A stretch of DNA of 64,000 nt. Source: Macrobrachium rosenbergii. Taxonomy: Eukaryota > Arthropoda > Malacostraca > Decapoda > Palaemonidae. Below, piece after piece: positions 49,224-64,000 of this stretch. The stretch spans positions 30,036,001-30,100,000 of the forward strand of contig NC_089744.1 of assembly GCF_040412425.1 (NCBI RefSeq), in the 5' to 3' direction. Below the pieces are notes generated by a model. It saw nothing but the letters and a program-made list of their open reading frames with translations. It searched no databases and was not told where the DNA came from. Within the stretch, counting starts at the first letter, position 1. Each line of letters begins with the position of its first letter. Position numbers and translations under genes: made by a program.

Positions 49224-49665
49224 TGAGAAATTCTCGCCACGTGCGACGTAGAAATTTTGTATGAGTCTCTGAGGACTGGAATTTGGAGAAATTCTCGCCA
49301 CGTGCGACGTAGAATTTTAGGAGTCTCTGAGGACTGGAGTTTGGAGGAATTCTCGCCACGTGCGACGTAGAATTTTAGGAGTCTCTGAGGACTGGAATTT
49401 GGAGAAATTCTCGCCACGTCTGACGTAGAATTTTAGGAGTCTCTAAGGACTGGAATTTGGAGAAATTCTCGCCATGTAGAATTTTGTCTCGGAGTAGAAT
49501 TTTAGGAGTCTCTGAGGACTGGAATTTGGAGAAATTCTCGCCACGTGCGACGTAGAATTTTAGGAGTCACGTGAGGACTTGGAATTTGTGGAATTTGGAG
49601 GAATTCTCGCCACGTCTGACGTAGAATTTTAGGAGTCACTTAGGACTTGAATTACGATTCGTCCC
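49224..49665. repeat. Minisatellite of about 63 bp, six to seven copies
   Basis: Each unit contains TTCTCGCCACGTGCGACGTA, AGAATTTTAGGAGTC and TCTGAGGACTGGAATTTGG. Units vary slightly in length. It lies between the upstream LTR and gag, in what would be the untranslated leader of the LTR element; every good unit carries a CACGTG or CACGTC word. Confidence 0.88.
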
Positions 49666-50496
49666 TTAGGACTTAGAAATTACTAACGGGAAACCCAAAG
49701 AAAAATGTATGCTGGGAAATGAATGGGAAAAAAAAAAAAAATGCTACACACGCGGGCATGGGCGGGGTGGGGGTGCAGGTCGTCTGGCCAACACCGGAGG
49801 TATTTTTAGATTCTGTGTGAATGAACCCGTATATGTATAGACCGTCTGGGATTCCGGGGAATTTCCCAGTCGTCTGAGAGGATAACAATACAATGGCCTA
49901 GTAATTTTCCCTATAAGCGGAGTTTAAATTTCGCTTTCCTAACACCTAACTCGAATTCTAACTACACTGAGAGAATTTTCAGCAATGCAAGCTGACTTCG
50001 TCGTGTCCCACGTGGGAATTTTATTCGCGCCTAAATAACAGTTCGCTAATTCGAAATGCGAAGTAAGTAGAATTTATCACAGAGGAATTTCTTTTAACAC
50101 TATTCCTCAAGCAAGAATATGGCAAGGATTTTAACACAGAGGAATTTCGCACTATTCCTCGAAGCAAAGGATGGTTAGCACTGGTTATTTCCTAACTACC
50201 TATCCTGAAAGGCATGCATTAACGAATCTAATACGTCGGTTCTTTTCTCTCAGTGAATACATGAGTCCCTATTTCTAATTCCTAGGAACAGTCACGATTG
50301 TAAAAGGTTTTGCTAAGATAAACACATTACTTACGTGGAATTTTCTGGATCTGTGTGCTGGTTTTACACAAAGGTTAAGTAATTGTCTCGTACCCAGCTT
50401 AGCTTTGCTAATAGCTGATCTGGCAAGTTGCAAATGCAATAAAGCAACGCTAGGGGAACTGCAACTGCAAAACGAGATCTATGGCCAGGTCGCCAT

Positions 50497-52550
<2,054 letters not shown>

Positions 52551-52884
52551 GAGAAGAATCAAACAAGTAAAAGGAACAGACCCGACATCATCTCAGGTTG
52601 AAGAGGTAAAGGCATGCATGTCTCTAACAAGATCAAGTTTATTCTGCCAATGTTTCACATCACATGATGCATCTTCAAGGCTGGAAAATTACATAAAATT
52701 AATACTAAAAATGTCACTTATACAATGGGAAAAACTTCTTTAAAAATTTAAAACATTTACAAATACAAAAATTAAAACGAGAACTTGAAAGGAACACCTA
52801 CCAAGGCCAGAGCTAAAAAGTGACTAAAAAGACAGGGAGAAAATAAACAAATGAAAGAAACGTGGGGAGTAAACAAACAGGCAG

Positions 52885-53235
52885 TTATGCTATAAACAGT
52901 TGTGTGGACGGCGATTGGGTGTTTAGTGTTGGTACATTAGTTTTTATAAAAAGTGACTTCAGCACCATCAACTCGTCGTCCTTATGGGCAGATCCAATAA
53001 TTTTAAAATCAGTTATATCCAAGCAGGTACCACAGATCTTAGAATGGTTACGAACATTGGATAGTTCGGGATTGGACAATGTGCAACCTGTCCTGAAGCT
53101 GACACCTTGATGGGAGCAGAAACGGACCCTGAGAAGCCTCCTCGTACATCCAACGTAGGTTCCCAGACTACATTTGAGACAGGTATATTTATAGATAATG
53201 TTGGATGTCAAGGAAGGGCTCAGTCTGTCCTTCAC
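52885..53235 (-). pseudogene. Penelope-like GIY-YIG endonuclease domain
   Basis: Reads KDRLSPSLTSNIIYKYTCLK and CSLGTYVGCTRRLLRVRFCS, followed by HQGVSFRTGC and NHSKICGTCLDITDFKIIGS. IYKYTC and TYVGCTRR are the two halves of the GIY-YIG signature, and CLKC is the inserted cysteine pair typical of Penelope endonucleases. It belongs to the reverse transcriptase at 53366-54470 but is separated by stops (around 53240-53366). The endonuclease nicks target DNA for primed reverse transcription. Confidence 0.8.
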
Positions 53236-53365
53236 TCTGAAAAAAAGAACTGATATTTAGTGGATTTCGTGGAATCAACCTCAGATTTACAGCTGGCAAT
53301 TCATGATGAATTAAATTCATACATTTCTTTTTAAAACTTTTGTCATGGAGGAAAGGGAACGTAGC

Positions 53366-54470
53366 CTAAATACATAATTTGGGAACGGTGTATGTGGGAA
53401 TAGGTTGTTTCATTTTTGCGGTTAAGAGGTTATTAAGTACTCGATGGAAATAGTGGGATGGAAAACAATTGTTACGGAAAAAATTAGCCAAGAATTCTAC
53501 TTCTTTATGAAAGGCTGTCCAGCTGGAAGTCAGAGAATACGCCCTGTGGAGGAGGGTAGAGAGAGAATTCAACTTGAAATTGAAATTACATGAGCTATAA
53601 AAATTGGTGCCCAAACCTGTAAAAGTATTTTTCCTGTGAATGCTGGTTTGAAACCCATTATTTTCCCTGGTGATGCGTAAGTCAAGAAATGATAAGGAGT
53701 TACGAGTTTCTTTCTCAACTGTAAACCTAATATTGGGATGTTGGGCATTAAGGAATTCTAAAAAGGAATCTGCATTAAAATCGCATTTAAACAGGGCAAA
53801 GGTGTCGTCCACGTATCTTTTATAAAATAAAGGATGGAAACTAAGGGGACAATTGTCAAATGCTGTCTCCTCCAGGGAGTTCATAAAAATATTGGCGAAG
53901 GTAGGACCTAAAGGGCTTCCCATTGCCATCCCCTCCACCTGTCTGAAACAAGAATCATTAAAAATAAAGAACGTGTCCCGCACAGCCAATTCTAAAAGTT
54001 GTTTAAATAAGGTTCTATTAAAACCGTTAAAAATAGAATCAGGAAATGGCAAAAGTTTGGTCAATATGATCGTCTCCTCAACAGGAATATTGGTAAACAG
54101 GGACTCAACGTCGAAACTGACCATAAAAAGGTCAGAGTCCTGCTTAAGAATATTGTCCTTGAAATCAGCAGCACTTTTTACATTAAAAGAATTATTGGTG
54201 AGCGGTTCTAACAATGGAACTAAGTACTTTGCAAGTTTATAGTTGGGCGTATTTAACGAAGAAAGTGTAGGTCTAAGTGGGACCCCCTCCTTGTGGATCT
54301 TGGGAAGGCCATACGTGATCCCGTGTGTTGAACCAGTAACAAGAAGGTTTTGGAAGGTGCTTTCATCTATGATGCTGTCACGTTTGAGTGCTCTGAGGAA
54401 CCTATTAATTCTGTCTTCTATTTTGGTAACATTTTGTAAATTAGGTGTTCCCAGTTTCTGGAATCTTGAT
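53366..54470 (-). pseudogene. Penelope-like reverse transcriptase
   Basis: A nearly 370-codon open frame reads INRFLRALKRDSIIDEST, YGLPKIHKEGVPLRPTLSS, FMVSFDVESLFTNIPVEET, GMAMGSPLGPTFANIFMNSL and YKRYVDDTFALF (catalytic YVDD), ending TVPKLCI at a stop. All main Penelope RT motifs are present. The open frame extends upstream to 54544, but beyond about 54474 it runs antisense through the inverted 3' segment, so that part is not RT. No ATG is evident at the true start. Confidence 0.88.
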
Positions 54471-54473
54471 GAA

Positions 54474-54940
54474 AAAGAAATGTATGAATTTAATTCATCA
54501 TGAATTGCCAGCTGTAAATCTGAGGTTGATTCCACGAAATCCACTAAATATCCATTCTTTTTTCAGAGTGAAGGACAGACTGAGCCCTTCCTTGACATCC
54601 AACATTATCTATAAATATACCTGTCCCAGATGTAGTCTGGGAACCTACGTTGGATGTAATGAGGAGGCTTCTCAGGTCGTTTCGCTCCCATCAAGGTGTC
54701 AGCTTCAGGACGGGTTGCACATTGTTCAATCCTGAACTATCAATGTTCGTAACCATTCTAAGATCTGTGGTACCGGCTTGGATATAAATGATTTTAAAAT
54801 TATTGGATCTGCCCGTAAGGGACGACGAGTTGATGGTGTTGGAGTCACTTTTTATAAAAACTAATGTACCAACACTAAACACCCAATCGTCGTCCACACA
54901 ACTGTTTATAGCATAACTGCCTGTTTGTTTACTCTCCACG
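54474..54940 (+). pseudogene. Inverted partial copy of the Penelope GIY-YIG segment
   Basis: The + strand reads AVNLRLIPRNPLNIHSFFRV, TSNIIYKYTCPRC and LGTYVGCNEEASQ, then loses frame. It corresponds to the 52885-53330 region in reverse. It is a 3' fragment joined head-on to the RT 5' side. Confidence 0.75.
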
Positions 54941-55229
54941 TTCGTTATAGGTTTCTTTCGTTTGTTTATTTTCTCCCTGTCTTTTTAGTCACTTTTTAGC
55001 CCTGGCCTTGGTAGGTGTTCCTTTCAAGTTCTCGTTTTAATTTTTGTATTTGTAAATGTTTTAAATTTTAAAAATTTTTAAAGAAGTTTTTCCCATTGTA
55101 TAAGTGACATTTTAAGTATTAATTTTATGTAATTTTCCAGCCTTGAAGATGCATCATGTGATGTGAAACGTTGGCAGAATAAACTTGATCTTGTTAGAGA
55201 CATGCATGCCTTTACCTCTTCAAACTGAG

Positions 55230-55403
<174 letters not shown>

Positions 55404-55696
55404 GCATCATCAACTTATATGGCGCCATGCGACTTAGGCGATTAGTCCTTATGGTGCTTTTTCAGTGCCATTATTGACGTTTTATAGTGCCGTAACTTGA
55501 TGCAACATCAAGTTATGGTGCTGTAAGTGCTGTTGACGATGCTAACAGCAAAAGTAGGCATCAAGTTAATGGCGCCATAACTCAACTTATGGCACTGTTA
55601 AGTGGTGCTAAAGCGCCGATAACAGAAAAATTGACTTATGGTGGAAATCAACTTACAGCACGGTGCTGGAATGAAACCCCCGCTGTAAGTCGAGGA

Positions 55697-55700
<4 letters not shown>

Positions 55701-55755
<55 letters not shown>

Positions 55756-55759
55756 ATCT

Positions 55760-55829
<70 letters not shown>
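55701..55829. repeat. (TC)n followed by (TA)n microsatellite
   Basis: (TC)n at 55701-55760 with short interruptions, then (TA)n at 55765-55829. The next MITE begins exactly at the end of the TA run. Confidence 0.95.
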
Positions 55830-55832
<3 letters not shown>

Positions 55833-56113
55833 GCAGTCCCAGTTAATGGCAGGCTCGGTTAACAGCGATTCGGTTTTGTGGCACTTGTGTAGCGACGAAA
55901 ATCGGCAGTTTTTGGCGCCAAAAATCGCCAATTTCCGCTTATTGGCGCCGATAATTGGGTATTGGCGCTGATACATACCTAACAGAGGCGCCGATAATTG
56001 AAAATCGGAGCTTTTCGGCACCGATAACCCCTGAAAAACACCGAAATCGCCAATTTTCAGTAATCATCACACCCTCAGGAAACGGAACAACGCAGATAAC
56101 CGGGGACTGCCTG
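55830..56113. mobile_element. TA-flanked MITE (CAGGCAGTCCC family), copy 4
   Basis: Starts CAGGCAGTCCCAGTTAATGG after TA and ends CCGGGGACTGCCTG before TA (56114-56115). Length 284 bp, with internal GGCGCCAAAAATCGCC-type short inverted words. Inserted at the edge of a (TA)n tract. Confidence 0.85.
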
Positions 56114-56724
56114 TATTATATATATTGAATATATTATGTTAACTATGAATTTTGTTAAGAAATACAAATAGCATTGAATTTCATCACTGAATTCAGGTGC
56201 CCAATGTTGCATAAATGTAACAGAGAAAAATTCTAAACTTCAGAACAGATTTTTCATTGCGTAATACATGAAAACTGACCATTTATATGTCTTAACCACT
56301 TATGCAACTGTTGGTTAACTAGAACATCATATCTTTATTTTTTTTTCTCAATCATGTGACATGTGTTGTACATATCTTCTTTTATCTGAAACTGTGAAGA
56401 ATTTAAAAAACTTCAGAATTCCTATTACTTATTTTAGCTTCTACTATGCATTTGCATCAGAAAATGACTGTTCATCCTCTTCCCACACATCTTTCTTGCT
56501 ACTGATACTAGCAGAAAGTCAACACCTAAGGCATACAGGCAATAAGTTGAAACAAGTCAAGCCATCTTAACCATTGAATATGAGTATTTTTTGAGGTAGC
56601 TTATAAATTTCAGTCTTTAGAAGTGAGTTTATAATCTTTAGAAATATACAGTGCCTTTGTAAATGATATTTAAGAATTCCTTTGGTAATGAAAAGTTTTT
56701 TAGAGTTTGTTTGTTACTTTCCAG

Positions 56725-56867
56725 AGTGCCTTTTAACGAAGGATATGGAACTCAATGACATAATCAGTGTAAAAATGTACATAAATGATATGCACCAGTA
56801 CGCACAGTTGAATGCCCAGTACATCAAATATTTCACAGTGAATCCACCAGTTCGCTTTGTGGTTGAG
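56725..56867 (+). CDS. DPH6: Diphthine--ammonia ligase, internal exon (RidA domain 1, C-terminal part)
   Basis: Acceptor TTTCCAG ends at 56724 and donor GTAAGTC starts at 56868. The first two bases complete the codon begun at 36170 (giving Glu), and the exon ends in phase 0. It encodes CLLTKDMELNDIISVKMYIN and DMHQYAQLNAQYIKYFTVNP, then PPVRFVVE. This is the second half of a RidA fold, including the conserved Arg of the P-x-R motif that lines the RidA active site. The whole joined domain reads without gap, so the two exons are neighbours in the mRNA. Confidence 0.88.
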
Positions 56868-57855
56868 GTAAGTCAATGAAGTTGAATTATAATCCTACAT
56901 TCATTTGTGGTAACCAAAGTACCTACTGTTGAATGACATGCTGTAAAAGTTGATATGATTACATAATTAGTTTAATGTCTTCACTTGGTTATATGGGTGG
57001 ATGAATACTTACATGATCTTTATTATATAAAACAAACTGGATTCCACTAAAAACTGATCCATTAATGAACTGAGGATACTTGTGATGCCATATGCCATAC
57101 TCTGTGAGCAAGAGTCTTTGCTGGCATAAGGCCAACTTAATCTTACAACAACAGATGATATTTTGAACTATAAGAACATTTACGCAATTCGAATTGAAAC
57201 ATCCTTTAAGCTGTCAAGAATCTGATTGCTATATGTAACAATAGGTGTCTACTACTTTGCCAGAATTCTTTCTTTAGGAGAGGGAATGTTATAACTATTA
57301 AGGAAGTTAATTTTAAAGCTAGTAATGGGAAGTGCAAGGTTCCATATTCAAAAGTTGATAATACTTTGAAAGTTTTTCCCACATTTCCCTCTCCAATGTG
57401 TTGCTTTCTCACTTAGTACCTTTGTTGACTTTGCACCCCTGATTGCTTTGATCTAGAAGGGACAGTGGTTATGATTAATAGTGGAAATACTATTTCTCTC
57501 TGCTGCATACAAGAGTATCGTTCTGCTTGGAAATAGTGGTTCTGTTATATTGCGTCATCATTTTGGGAAAGCATTGACAGCAATCTTCCTCATAGATTCT
57601 TCTGTGCTGTTGATCAGTGCCAATTTTTTTATAGTTAATCTGCCTGTTATCCTATGATTTTATACTCTTGCCAATAGTTGTCTATTAGTTTGATGGCACA
57701 GGATTGATATTCTTTGAGGGGTGCTTTGGTCTTTTGGTTTGTCATGCTAAAAGCATGGGAGAGAAAGGAAAAACATGGGCATAGTGTGAATGGGAATATG
57801 TTGTGTGAGTGTTGATCTAGGTTTTTTTAGTGGTTGTTCTGGGTAAGGTAGCCTA

Positions 57856-58170
57856 GATTCCCTGTTGGGGGGTAGTGCCCTCATTGCATGTCACGCAGTA
57901 CACTTTAGGCTTTATTTAAGGTTCTTTGCAGTGTTACTTCGGCCCCTAGCTGCAACTCCTTTGATTTCTTTTACTGTAACTCTGTTCATGTTCTTTTCCT
58001 TTCATCTTACTATCCACCTTCTAACAATTGTTTTAAAGTGCAGCTATGAGGTTTTCCTCTTATTATACCTTTAAAACACTTTTACTCTTCATTTCCCTTT
58101 CAGCACTGAATGACCTTGTAGGTCCAAGTACTCGGCCTTTGGCCTAACTTTTATCCTGTTCCATTCCTAG
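57856..58170 (+). mobile_element. Dispersed short repeat (SINE-like), copy 2
   Basis: Carries TGCCCTCATTGCATGTCACG, GGTTCTTTGCAGTG, CGGCCCCTAGCTGCAAC, GAGGTTTTCCTC and CTCGGCCTTTGGCCTAA. The same block order is seen at 31985-32282. Located in the intron between the second and third DPH6 exons found here. Confidence 0.6.
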
Positions 58171-58379
58171 CCTAGATTAGGCCTAATCGGAGGATGTATA
58201 GGTAGTGTTGTGGTTGTTGTAGCATAACTTCTTTGACCTAGAAACAGGACAGTCACAGGTAAGAATTTGGTTTTATTTGCTTATTACAGTATTCTTGATT
58301 ATTATGCTGTACTGCAATTCAGATATTAAGCTTTAAAGCATGAAAGGTTCAGTATTGCATTCATATTTTTATTTTGTAG

Positions 58380-58553
58380 GCTCCTCTCCCAGCCAATGCC
58401 CTTGTACAAGTAGATGTTGTTGGATGGAAACATAGTTATGTCACACCTGTGGAAGAAGACCAAGTAAAACCAGTATACCGAACAACTATGCATGTGCAGA
58501 GTTTATCCCACTGGGCTCCAGCAAATATTGGACCATATAGTCAAGCAGTCAAG
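58380..58553 (+). CDS. DPH6: Diphthine--ammonia ligase, internal exon (end of RidA domain 1, start of domain 2)
   Basis: Acceptor TTTTGTAG ends at 58379 and donor GTTAGTC starts at 58554. The exon has 174 bp, exactly 58 codons, phase 0 at both ends, matching the preceding exon. It encodes APLPANALVQVDVVGWKHSY (last strand of RidA domain 1), a linker, and MHVQSLSHWAPANIGPYSQA. P-A-N-I-G-P-Y-S-Q-A is the classic RidA N-terminal signature opening domain 2. The arrangement, two RidA domains after the ligase domain, is known from yeast and invertebrate Dph6. Remaining exons must lie beyond 58554; none was recognised up to 64000. Confidence 0.9.
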
Positions 58554-59245
58554 GTTAGTCATGTCATAATGTATTATTAATGAATAGAGAGCCCCAGCCC
58601 TTCTGCTGTTAGTTCAGTGTTTGTTGGCTGAATGTCAAAATTTATATTAATGAAGAGAAGGACAGTTTTGAAGTTGTGGGAATAGTTTGAGGTATCACTA
58701 TTACATTTATTTACTTTATCCTCATGGCTTTTTATTAGTGAGGGGGTACTTTAAAGTTCTTAGTTTCATGTATTTTTATTGCTCACAATGAATTGATAAG
58801 TTTAATTTTAACAGTGTCTATGACTTTGGAAGACCTGATCCCAAAAGCTGTCAGTTGCCAGTCAGTTCATCAGTCCCAGTACAGCATAGTTTATTTTACT
58901 CCAGGTTTCCATCTCTTGATATCTCAGATGAGCCCCCTTCCTGGTAATGAGTATATAAGTAACTCACCCACATACTTCTGATTACTGCAGTGTCTGTCTC
59001 ATATTATTGGTTGATTGAGGAATATGTAAATGACTGTTCTGATATGAGGAAAGACCTATATTTTCTTGAAATGAATCTGAATAATGTTATTATACTGCTT
59101 TCTTCGCTGGCATATTGACAACACCAATAGCACAGATTGCATAGTGTAAATCTCCACCTTGGTGCAAATCACCTGTTGAAATATGCCCAGTCGTAGGAAG
59201 GAAGAAACATGTATCCAATGAAGAAGATTAGAGGGAAATTTCTTC
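58554..59245. other. Intronic stretch without recognised features
   Basis: Follows the donor of the last DPH6 exon seen. Open frames such as 58793-58981 carry no RidA similarity. It is probably intron. Confidence 0.4.
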
Positions 59246-60150
59246 AACATTCCCTCCAACACAGAGGGCAGAGCATATATACTGATGACTGTAAGTCAGG
59301 ATGGAGTTGGCTGTGCAGTAGTAGTAGGAAATTATGTAATTAAGAAGAAATTACCTCCTTCCTCCTTGATATTCATGGCTGAATTATATGTTTGCTTGAA
59401 GCTGTGAAATATGTTTTTAGTAAATGAAAGATTGATGAAAGTTTTATCATATATTCTGACTAAAGTAATCTTTTATCCTCATTAAAGCAGTTGATGCCCT
59501 TTCACCACCTAGTACAAGAAGTACAGGATTGGCTGGCCCTCCTGTACTTTTGCAAGCATATCAGGGTGAGCTGTTGTTGGGTACCTGCTCATTTGGGTAT
59601 ACAGTAAACCCCCCGTATTCGTGGGGATGCATGCCGCACCCCTCCCCTGCGAATACTTAAAACCCCTCTAAAAACACTTAGAACTGCCTATTTTGATAAA
59701 CACAAAAAACCCTCTAAAAATGCTTATACCTGAGTATTTTTTAATTTTATCACAAAAAGCACATTTAGTCATGAAAATATTAAAATACAGTAATTAGTTA
59801 ATATTTCTCAGTGAAAAATACCGCAAATGGGCGAATTTTCCGTGAATAATGTGTACACTGTATACGTTCCGCAGAGAAATTCGTGAATAGGTGTGTCAGC
59901 GAAGAGTGAGACCACGAATACGGGGGTTTACTGTAGATTGGAATGGGAGAGCTAGTAAGGTAGCTAAAGAATCAATAAGATTTCATAATCAGACACTCAT
60001 AAATCTCCCAGACTCTGATTTTAAGCAAATTAATCATATTTATATAAGTAGAAAGTGGAGAATTAGAATAACATAAGGCCATTTGACCTTCAGTTAAGAG
60101 ATGGCAGTCGTCAGATCATCCAGATCGGAGGACTAGCATTTTAACAAGGC
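59246..60150 (+). pseudogene. Non-LTR retrotransposon RNase H fragment, split by a MITE
   Basis: Broken + strand text gives RAEHIYTDDCKSG, FMAELYVCLKAVKYVF, FIIYSD and QDWLALLYFCKHIRVSCCWV, then PAHLGI. After the MITE it resumes with WNGRASKVAKESIRFHNQT and LINLPDSDFKQINHIYISRK. IYTD, MAEL, YSD and the W-V-P-x-H-x-G box are the RNase H landmarks of Jockey-type elements. Many stops, so dead. Confidence 0.65.
59602..59933. mobile_element. TA-flanked MITE (CAGTAAACCCCC family), copy 1
   Basis: Starts CAGTAAACCCCCCGTATTCG and ends ACGGGGGTTTACTG (long inverted termini), flanked by TA (59600-59601 and 59934-59935). Length 332 bp. It interrupts the RNase H reading text between the W-V-P-A-H block and its continuation. 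Confidence 0.85.
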
Positions 60151-60249
60151 TGCGTATAGGACATACACATGCTGCGCAGAGATACTTAATGTAAAGAGGA
60201 GAGGGGAAACAGGCCTCAGTCTGCAGTTCCTATTGAGAAGCTTTTTACA

Positions 60250-60541
60250 GTGAGACTGCGAATACAGGGGGTTTACTGTAGATGGGAATGGGAGAGCCGA
60301 CAAGGCAGCTAAAGAATCAATAAGATTGCATAATCAGGCACTCATAAATCTCCCGGATTCTGATATTAAGCAAATTAATCATATTTATATAAGTAGGAAG
60401 TGGAGAATTAGTTAGAATAACATAAGACCATTTGACCTTCAGTTAAGAGATGGCAGTCGTCAGATCATCCAGATCGGAGGACTAGCATTATTTTAACAAG
60501 ACTGCGTATAGGACATACACATGCTACGCACAGATACTTAA
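60250..60541 (+). repeat. Duplicated MITE end plus RNase H fragment
   Basis: 60251-60541 repeats the right end of the MITE (AGGGGGTTTACTG) and the adjoining RNase H text at 59934-60157, at roughly nine-tenths identity by eye. The duplicated block already contained the MITE, so duplication postdates that insertion. Confidence 0.8.
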
Positions 60542-61330
60542 CCCTATGGTGATCCGATGACGCGAAACTGCATCAATAAGTTTTTTGCCGCAAGTGCTCT
60601 GATGACGCGATTTTCGCGTCGTCTGTGAGTTATTTTCGGGAGAAATTCACAAAAAAAAAAAAAAAGTCTTCCGAAGAAAACAAGGACTGTGCCATTGCAT
60701 GGGCAGATCTTGGACATACAATAAAACATAAACAGGAAACGGATAGATATTGCACATGCGCTGCAGTCACCCCCCAACTAAAGCACCGCACCTCCTGTTT
60801 TGACCAAGTTCAGCACATCTTTTTAGCACTCTCACGTTTTTTGCTTTATCGTCGCTTATCTGCATTTGTGAATTGCTTTCGCTTGTGCTATTGTTCTAAA
60901 AGTGTTTGTAAGTGATTGTTGAGTATTTTGAATAATATTTAAAGTGTTTTTCGATAAATAGTGAAGAATTTACTTTTTTTACATATATTTCTGTCTTTCA
61001 GCTGCAATTGCTCAGTTTTTTATGGGAACACTTATTCCTTTTACGTGGGCTATTTATAGAAAATTTATTCAGCTTTCCATCGCAATTTTCACTTAGTGTT
61101 ATTCATTACCGAGTAATTACGAAAAATGTAAGCGTAAATATGAGCACTCGAGAACCGAGGCAAGCCGCGCAGTTTTGCCTAGGGTTTATGAGTGCATGAA
61201 TAATTTTTTGTATGCCTGTTTGTGCATCTGTAAATAAAATGTATGTATTATGTATCATTCGAACGGCCATTCTTTTTACTTTATCGTGCTGAACGACAAA
61301 ATGTAAAAATATCAATGTTTCTATATAAAA
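60542..61330. mobile_element. TTAA-inserted element, CCCTATGG end
   Basis: Starts CCCTATGGTGATCCGATGAC directly after TTAA (60538-60541). In the first copy of the duplicated block the same position reads CTTAATGTAAAGAGG, so this is an insertion at TTAA. The inner sequence has repeated GATGACGCG words and no recognised ORF. The right terminus was not found. Its 61060-61330 part recurs at 63704-64000. Confidence 0.55.
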
Positions 61331-61430
61331 ATCTTTAGCAAACAGTTGACTTTATGTGAAAAAACAAAACTTATGTCTTTGAGCTTCAGTTACTTAATTA
61401 TTTACTAGGAACATCTATTGATTTTAGGTA

Positions 61431-63398
<1,968 letters not shown>

Positions 63399-63404
63399 CC
63401 CCAC

Positions 63405-63686
63405 CCCTTTGAATAGGTCAAATCCATGAATGCTTAAAACCCTCTAAAAACACTTAGAACTGCCCATTTTGATAGCTTAAACCAAGAAAAACCCCTAGTT
63501 TTATCTCAAAAAGTGCATTTATTCATGAAAATTTTATGAAAATACAGTAATTAGTGAATATTTCTCGGTGAAAAATACCGCGAATGGGCGAATTTATGCG
63601 AATGATGGCTAGATATGTTCCACAGAGAAACCTGCGAATGTGTGAGTCCGCGAACCATGAGAACGCGAATACGGGGGGGTTTACTG
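63405..63686. mobile_element. CAGTAAACCCCC-family MITE, left end missing
   Basis: Ends ACGGGGGGGTTTACTG before TA (63687-63688) and shares GCTTAAAACCCTCTAAAAAC with the copy at 59602. The first ~40 bp are absent at the junction with Penelope-like element 2. Confidence 0.7.
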
Positions 63687-63703
63687 TATATATATATATA
63701 TGT

Positions 63704-64000
63704 ATTTATTCAGCTTTCCATTGCAGTTTTCACCTTTTTTATAGCATTATTTATTACCGAGTAATTACGAAAAATGTCTGCATATATATACGCATTGAGC
63801 GCTGTAGTTCGGCCGGAATTTATGCATGCATAGATAATTTTTTGTATGCCTGTTTGTGCATCTGTAAATAACTTCAGTGTGCATGTATTATATATCATTC
63901 GAACAGCCATTATTTGTACTTTATTATGCTGAACAGCAAAATGTAAAAATATCAAAATTTCTATTATGCTGAACAGCAAAATGTAAAAATATCAACATTT
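63704..64000. repeat. Second copy of the 61060-61330 repeat
   Basis: Shares TTTATTCAGCTTTCCAT, TTACCGAGTAATTACGAAAA and TTTTTTGTATGCCTGTTTGT with 61060-61330 in the same order. It ends in a ~43-bp tandem duplication containing GCTGAACAGCAAAATG and runs to the window edge. Confidence 0.75.

Noticed and set aside
53853..54503. + strand ORFs opposite the Penelope RT
   Set aside because: Shadows of the real minus-strand RT frame, with no family motifs.
54474..54544. N-terminal extension of the Penelope RT ORF
   Set aside because: It runs antisense through the inverted GIY-YIG segment, whose + strand reading (LIPRNPLNIHSFFRV) matches the family; the extension is therefore an artefact.
56361..56570. 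Extra DPH6 exon just upstream of 56725
   Set aside because: Exon phases already join 36170 to 56725 into one continuous RidA domain, and this ORF has no RidA similarity.
57206..57412. Minus-strand ORF and adjoining text as a non-LTR reverse transcriptase tail
   Set aside because: A few words on the + strand hint at a Jockey-type C-terminus, but no box was convincing enough to call.
58793..58981. Next DPH6 exon (continuation of RidA domain 2)
   Set aside because: The translation lacks RidA strand motifs and the splice sites do not fit phase 0.

Overview
This is a stretch of a large, repeat-rich animal genome. The repeats suggest a decapod crustacean: abundant (TA)n and (GA)n microsatellites, several DIRS-like tyrosine-recombinase retroelements, Penelope-like elements, piggyBac-type elements, and a short dispersed repeat I associate with decapods. 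The species assignment is inference. No bacterial-style gene organisation is present.

The only host gene I can support lies on the + strand. Three exons (36025-36170, 56725-56867, 58380-58553) have matching intron phases. Together they encode the first RidA/YjgF-like domain and the start of the second in the C-terminal part of a diphthine--ammonia ligase (DPH6, ATPBD4 type). The intron between the first two exons is 20,554 bp. Nearly every other feature from 36.5 to 56.1 kb is a transposable element inside it. The ATP-pyrophosphatase exons were not found in the window.

Layout. 1-6.4 kb: a broken minus-strand gag-like coding remnant (about 1069-2544), a CTAG-rich AT-rich tract, and unassigned DNA. 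6.4-12.2 kb: two TTAA-flanked non-autonomous elements with internal ~380-bp tandem units; one of them sits inside an older TTAA element. 14.0-14.2 kb: a near-perfect 242-bp palindrome. 15.5-21.6 kb: DIRS-like element A (gag and recombinase remnants, inverted terminal repeats), with another copy of the TTAA element nested in its right repeat. 22-23.8 kb: a decayed fourth copy. 24.9-30.2 kb: DIRS-like element B, strongly decayed. 31-35.9 kb: DIRS-like element C (RNase H and recombinase), interrupted by a TA-flanked MITE. 37.4-41 kb: a non-LTR reverse-transcriptase fragment, a fifth TTAA element, and a tandem array of a tRNA-related repeat. 41.2-43.9 kb: a complete piggyBac element with a twice-frameshifted transposase, inserted in one arm of a palindrome. 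44.2-51.6 kb: an LTR retrotransposon with ~1.14-kb LTRs, gag and protease but no recognisable reverse transcriptase or integrase. 51.7-52.1 kb: a fold-back element. 52.5-55.2 kb: a Penelope-like element with inverted ends. 59.2-61.4 kb: RNase H fragments of a non-LTR element carrying further insertions. 61.5-63.4 kb: a second Penelope-like element.

Many ends of the elements in the 36-63 kb part abut (TA)n microsatellites. Cut-and-paste elements with TTAA or TA targets are repeatedly nested in older copies, which gives a readable relative chronology of insertions.
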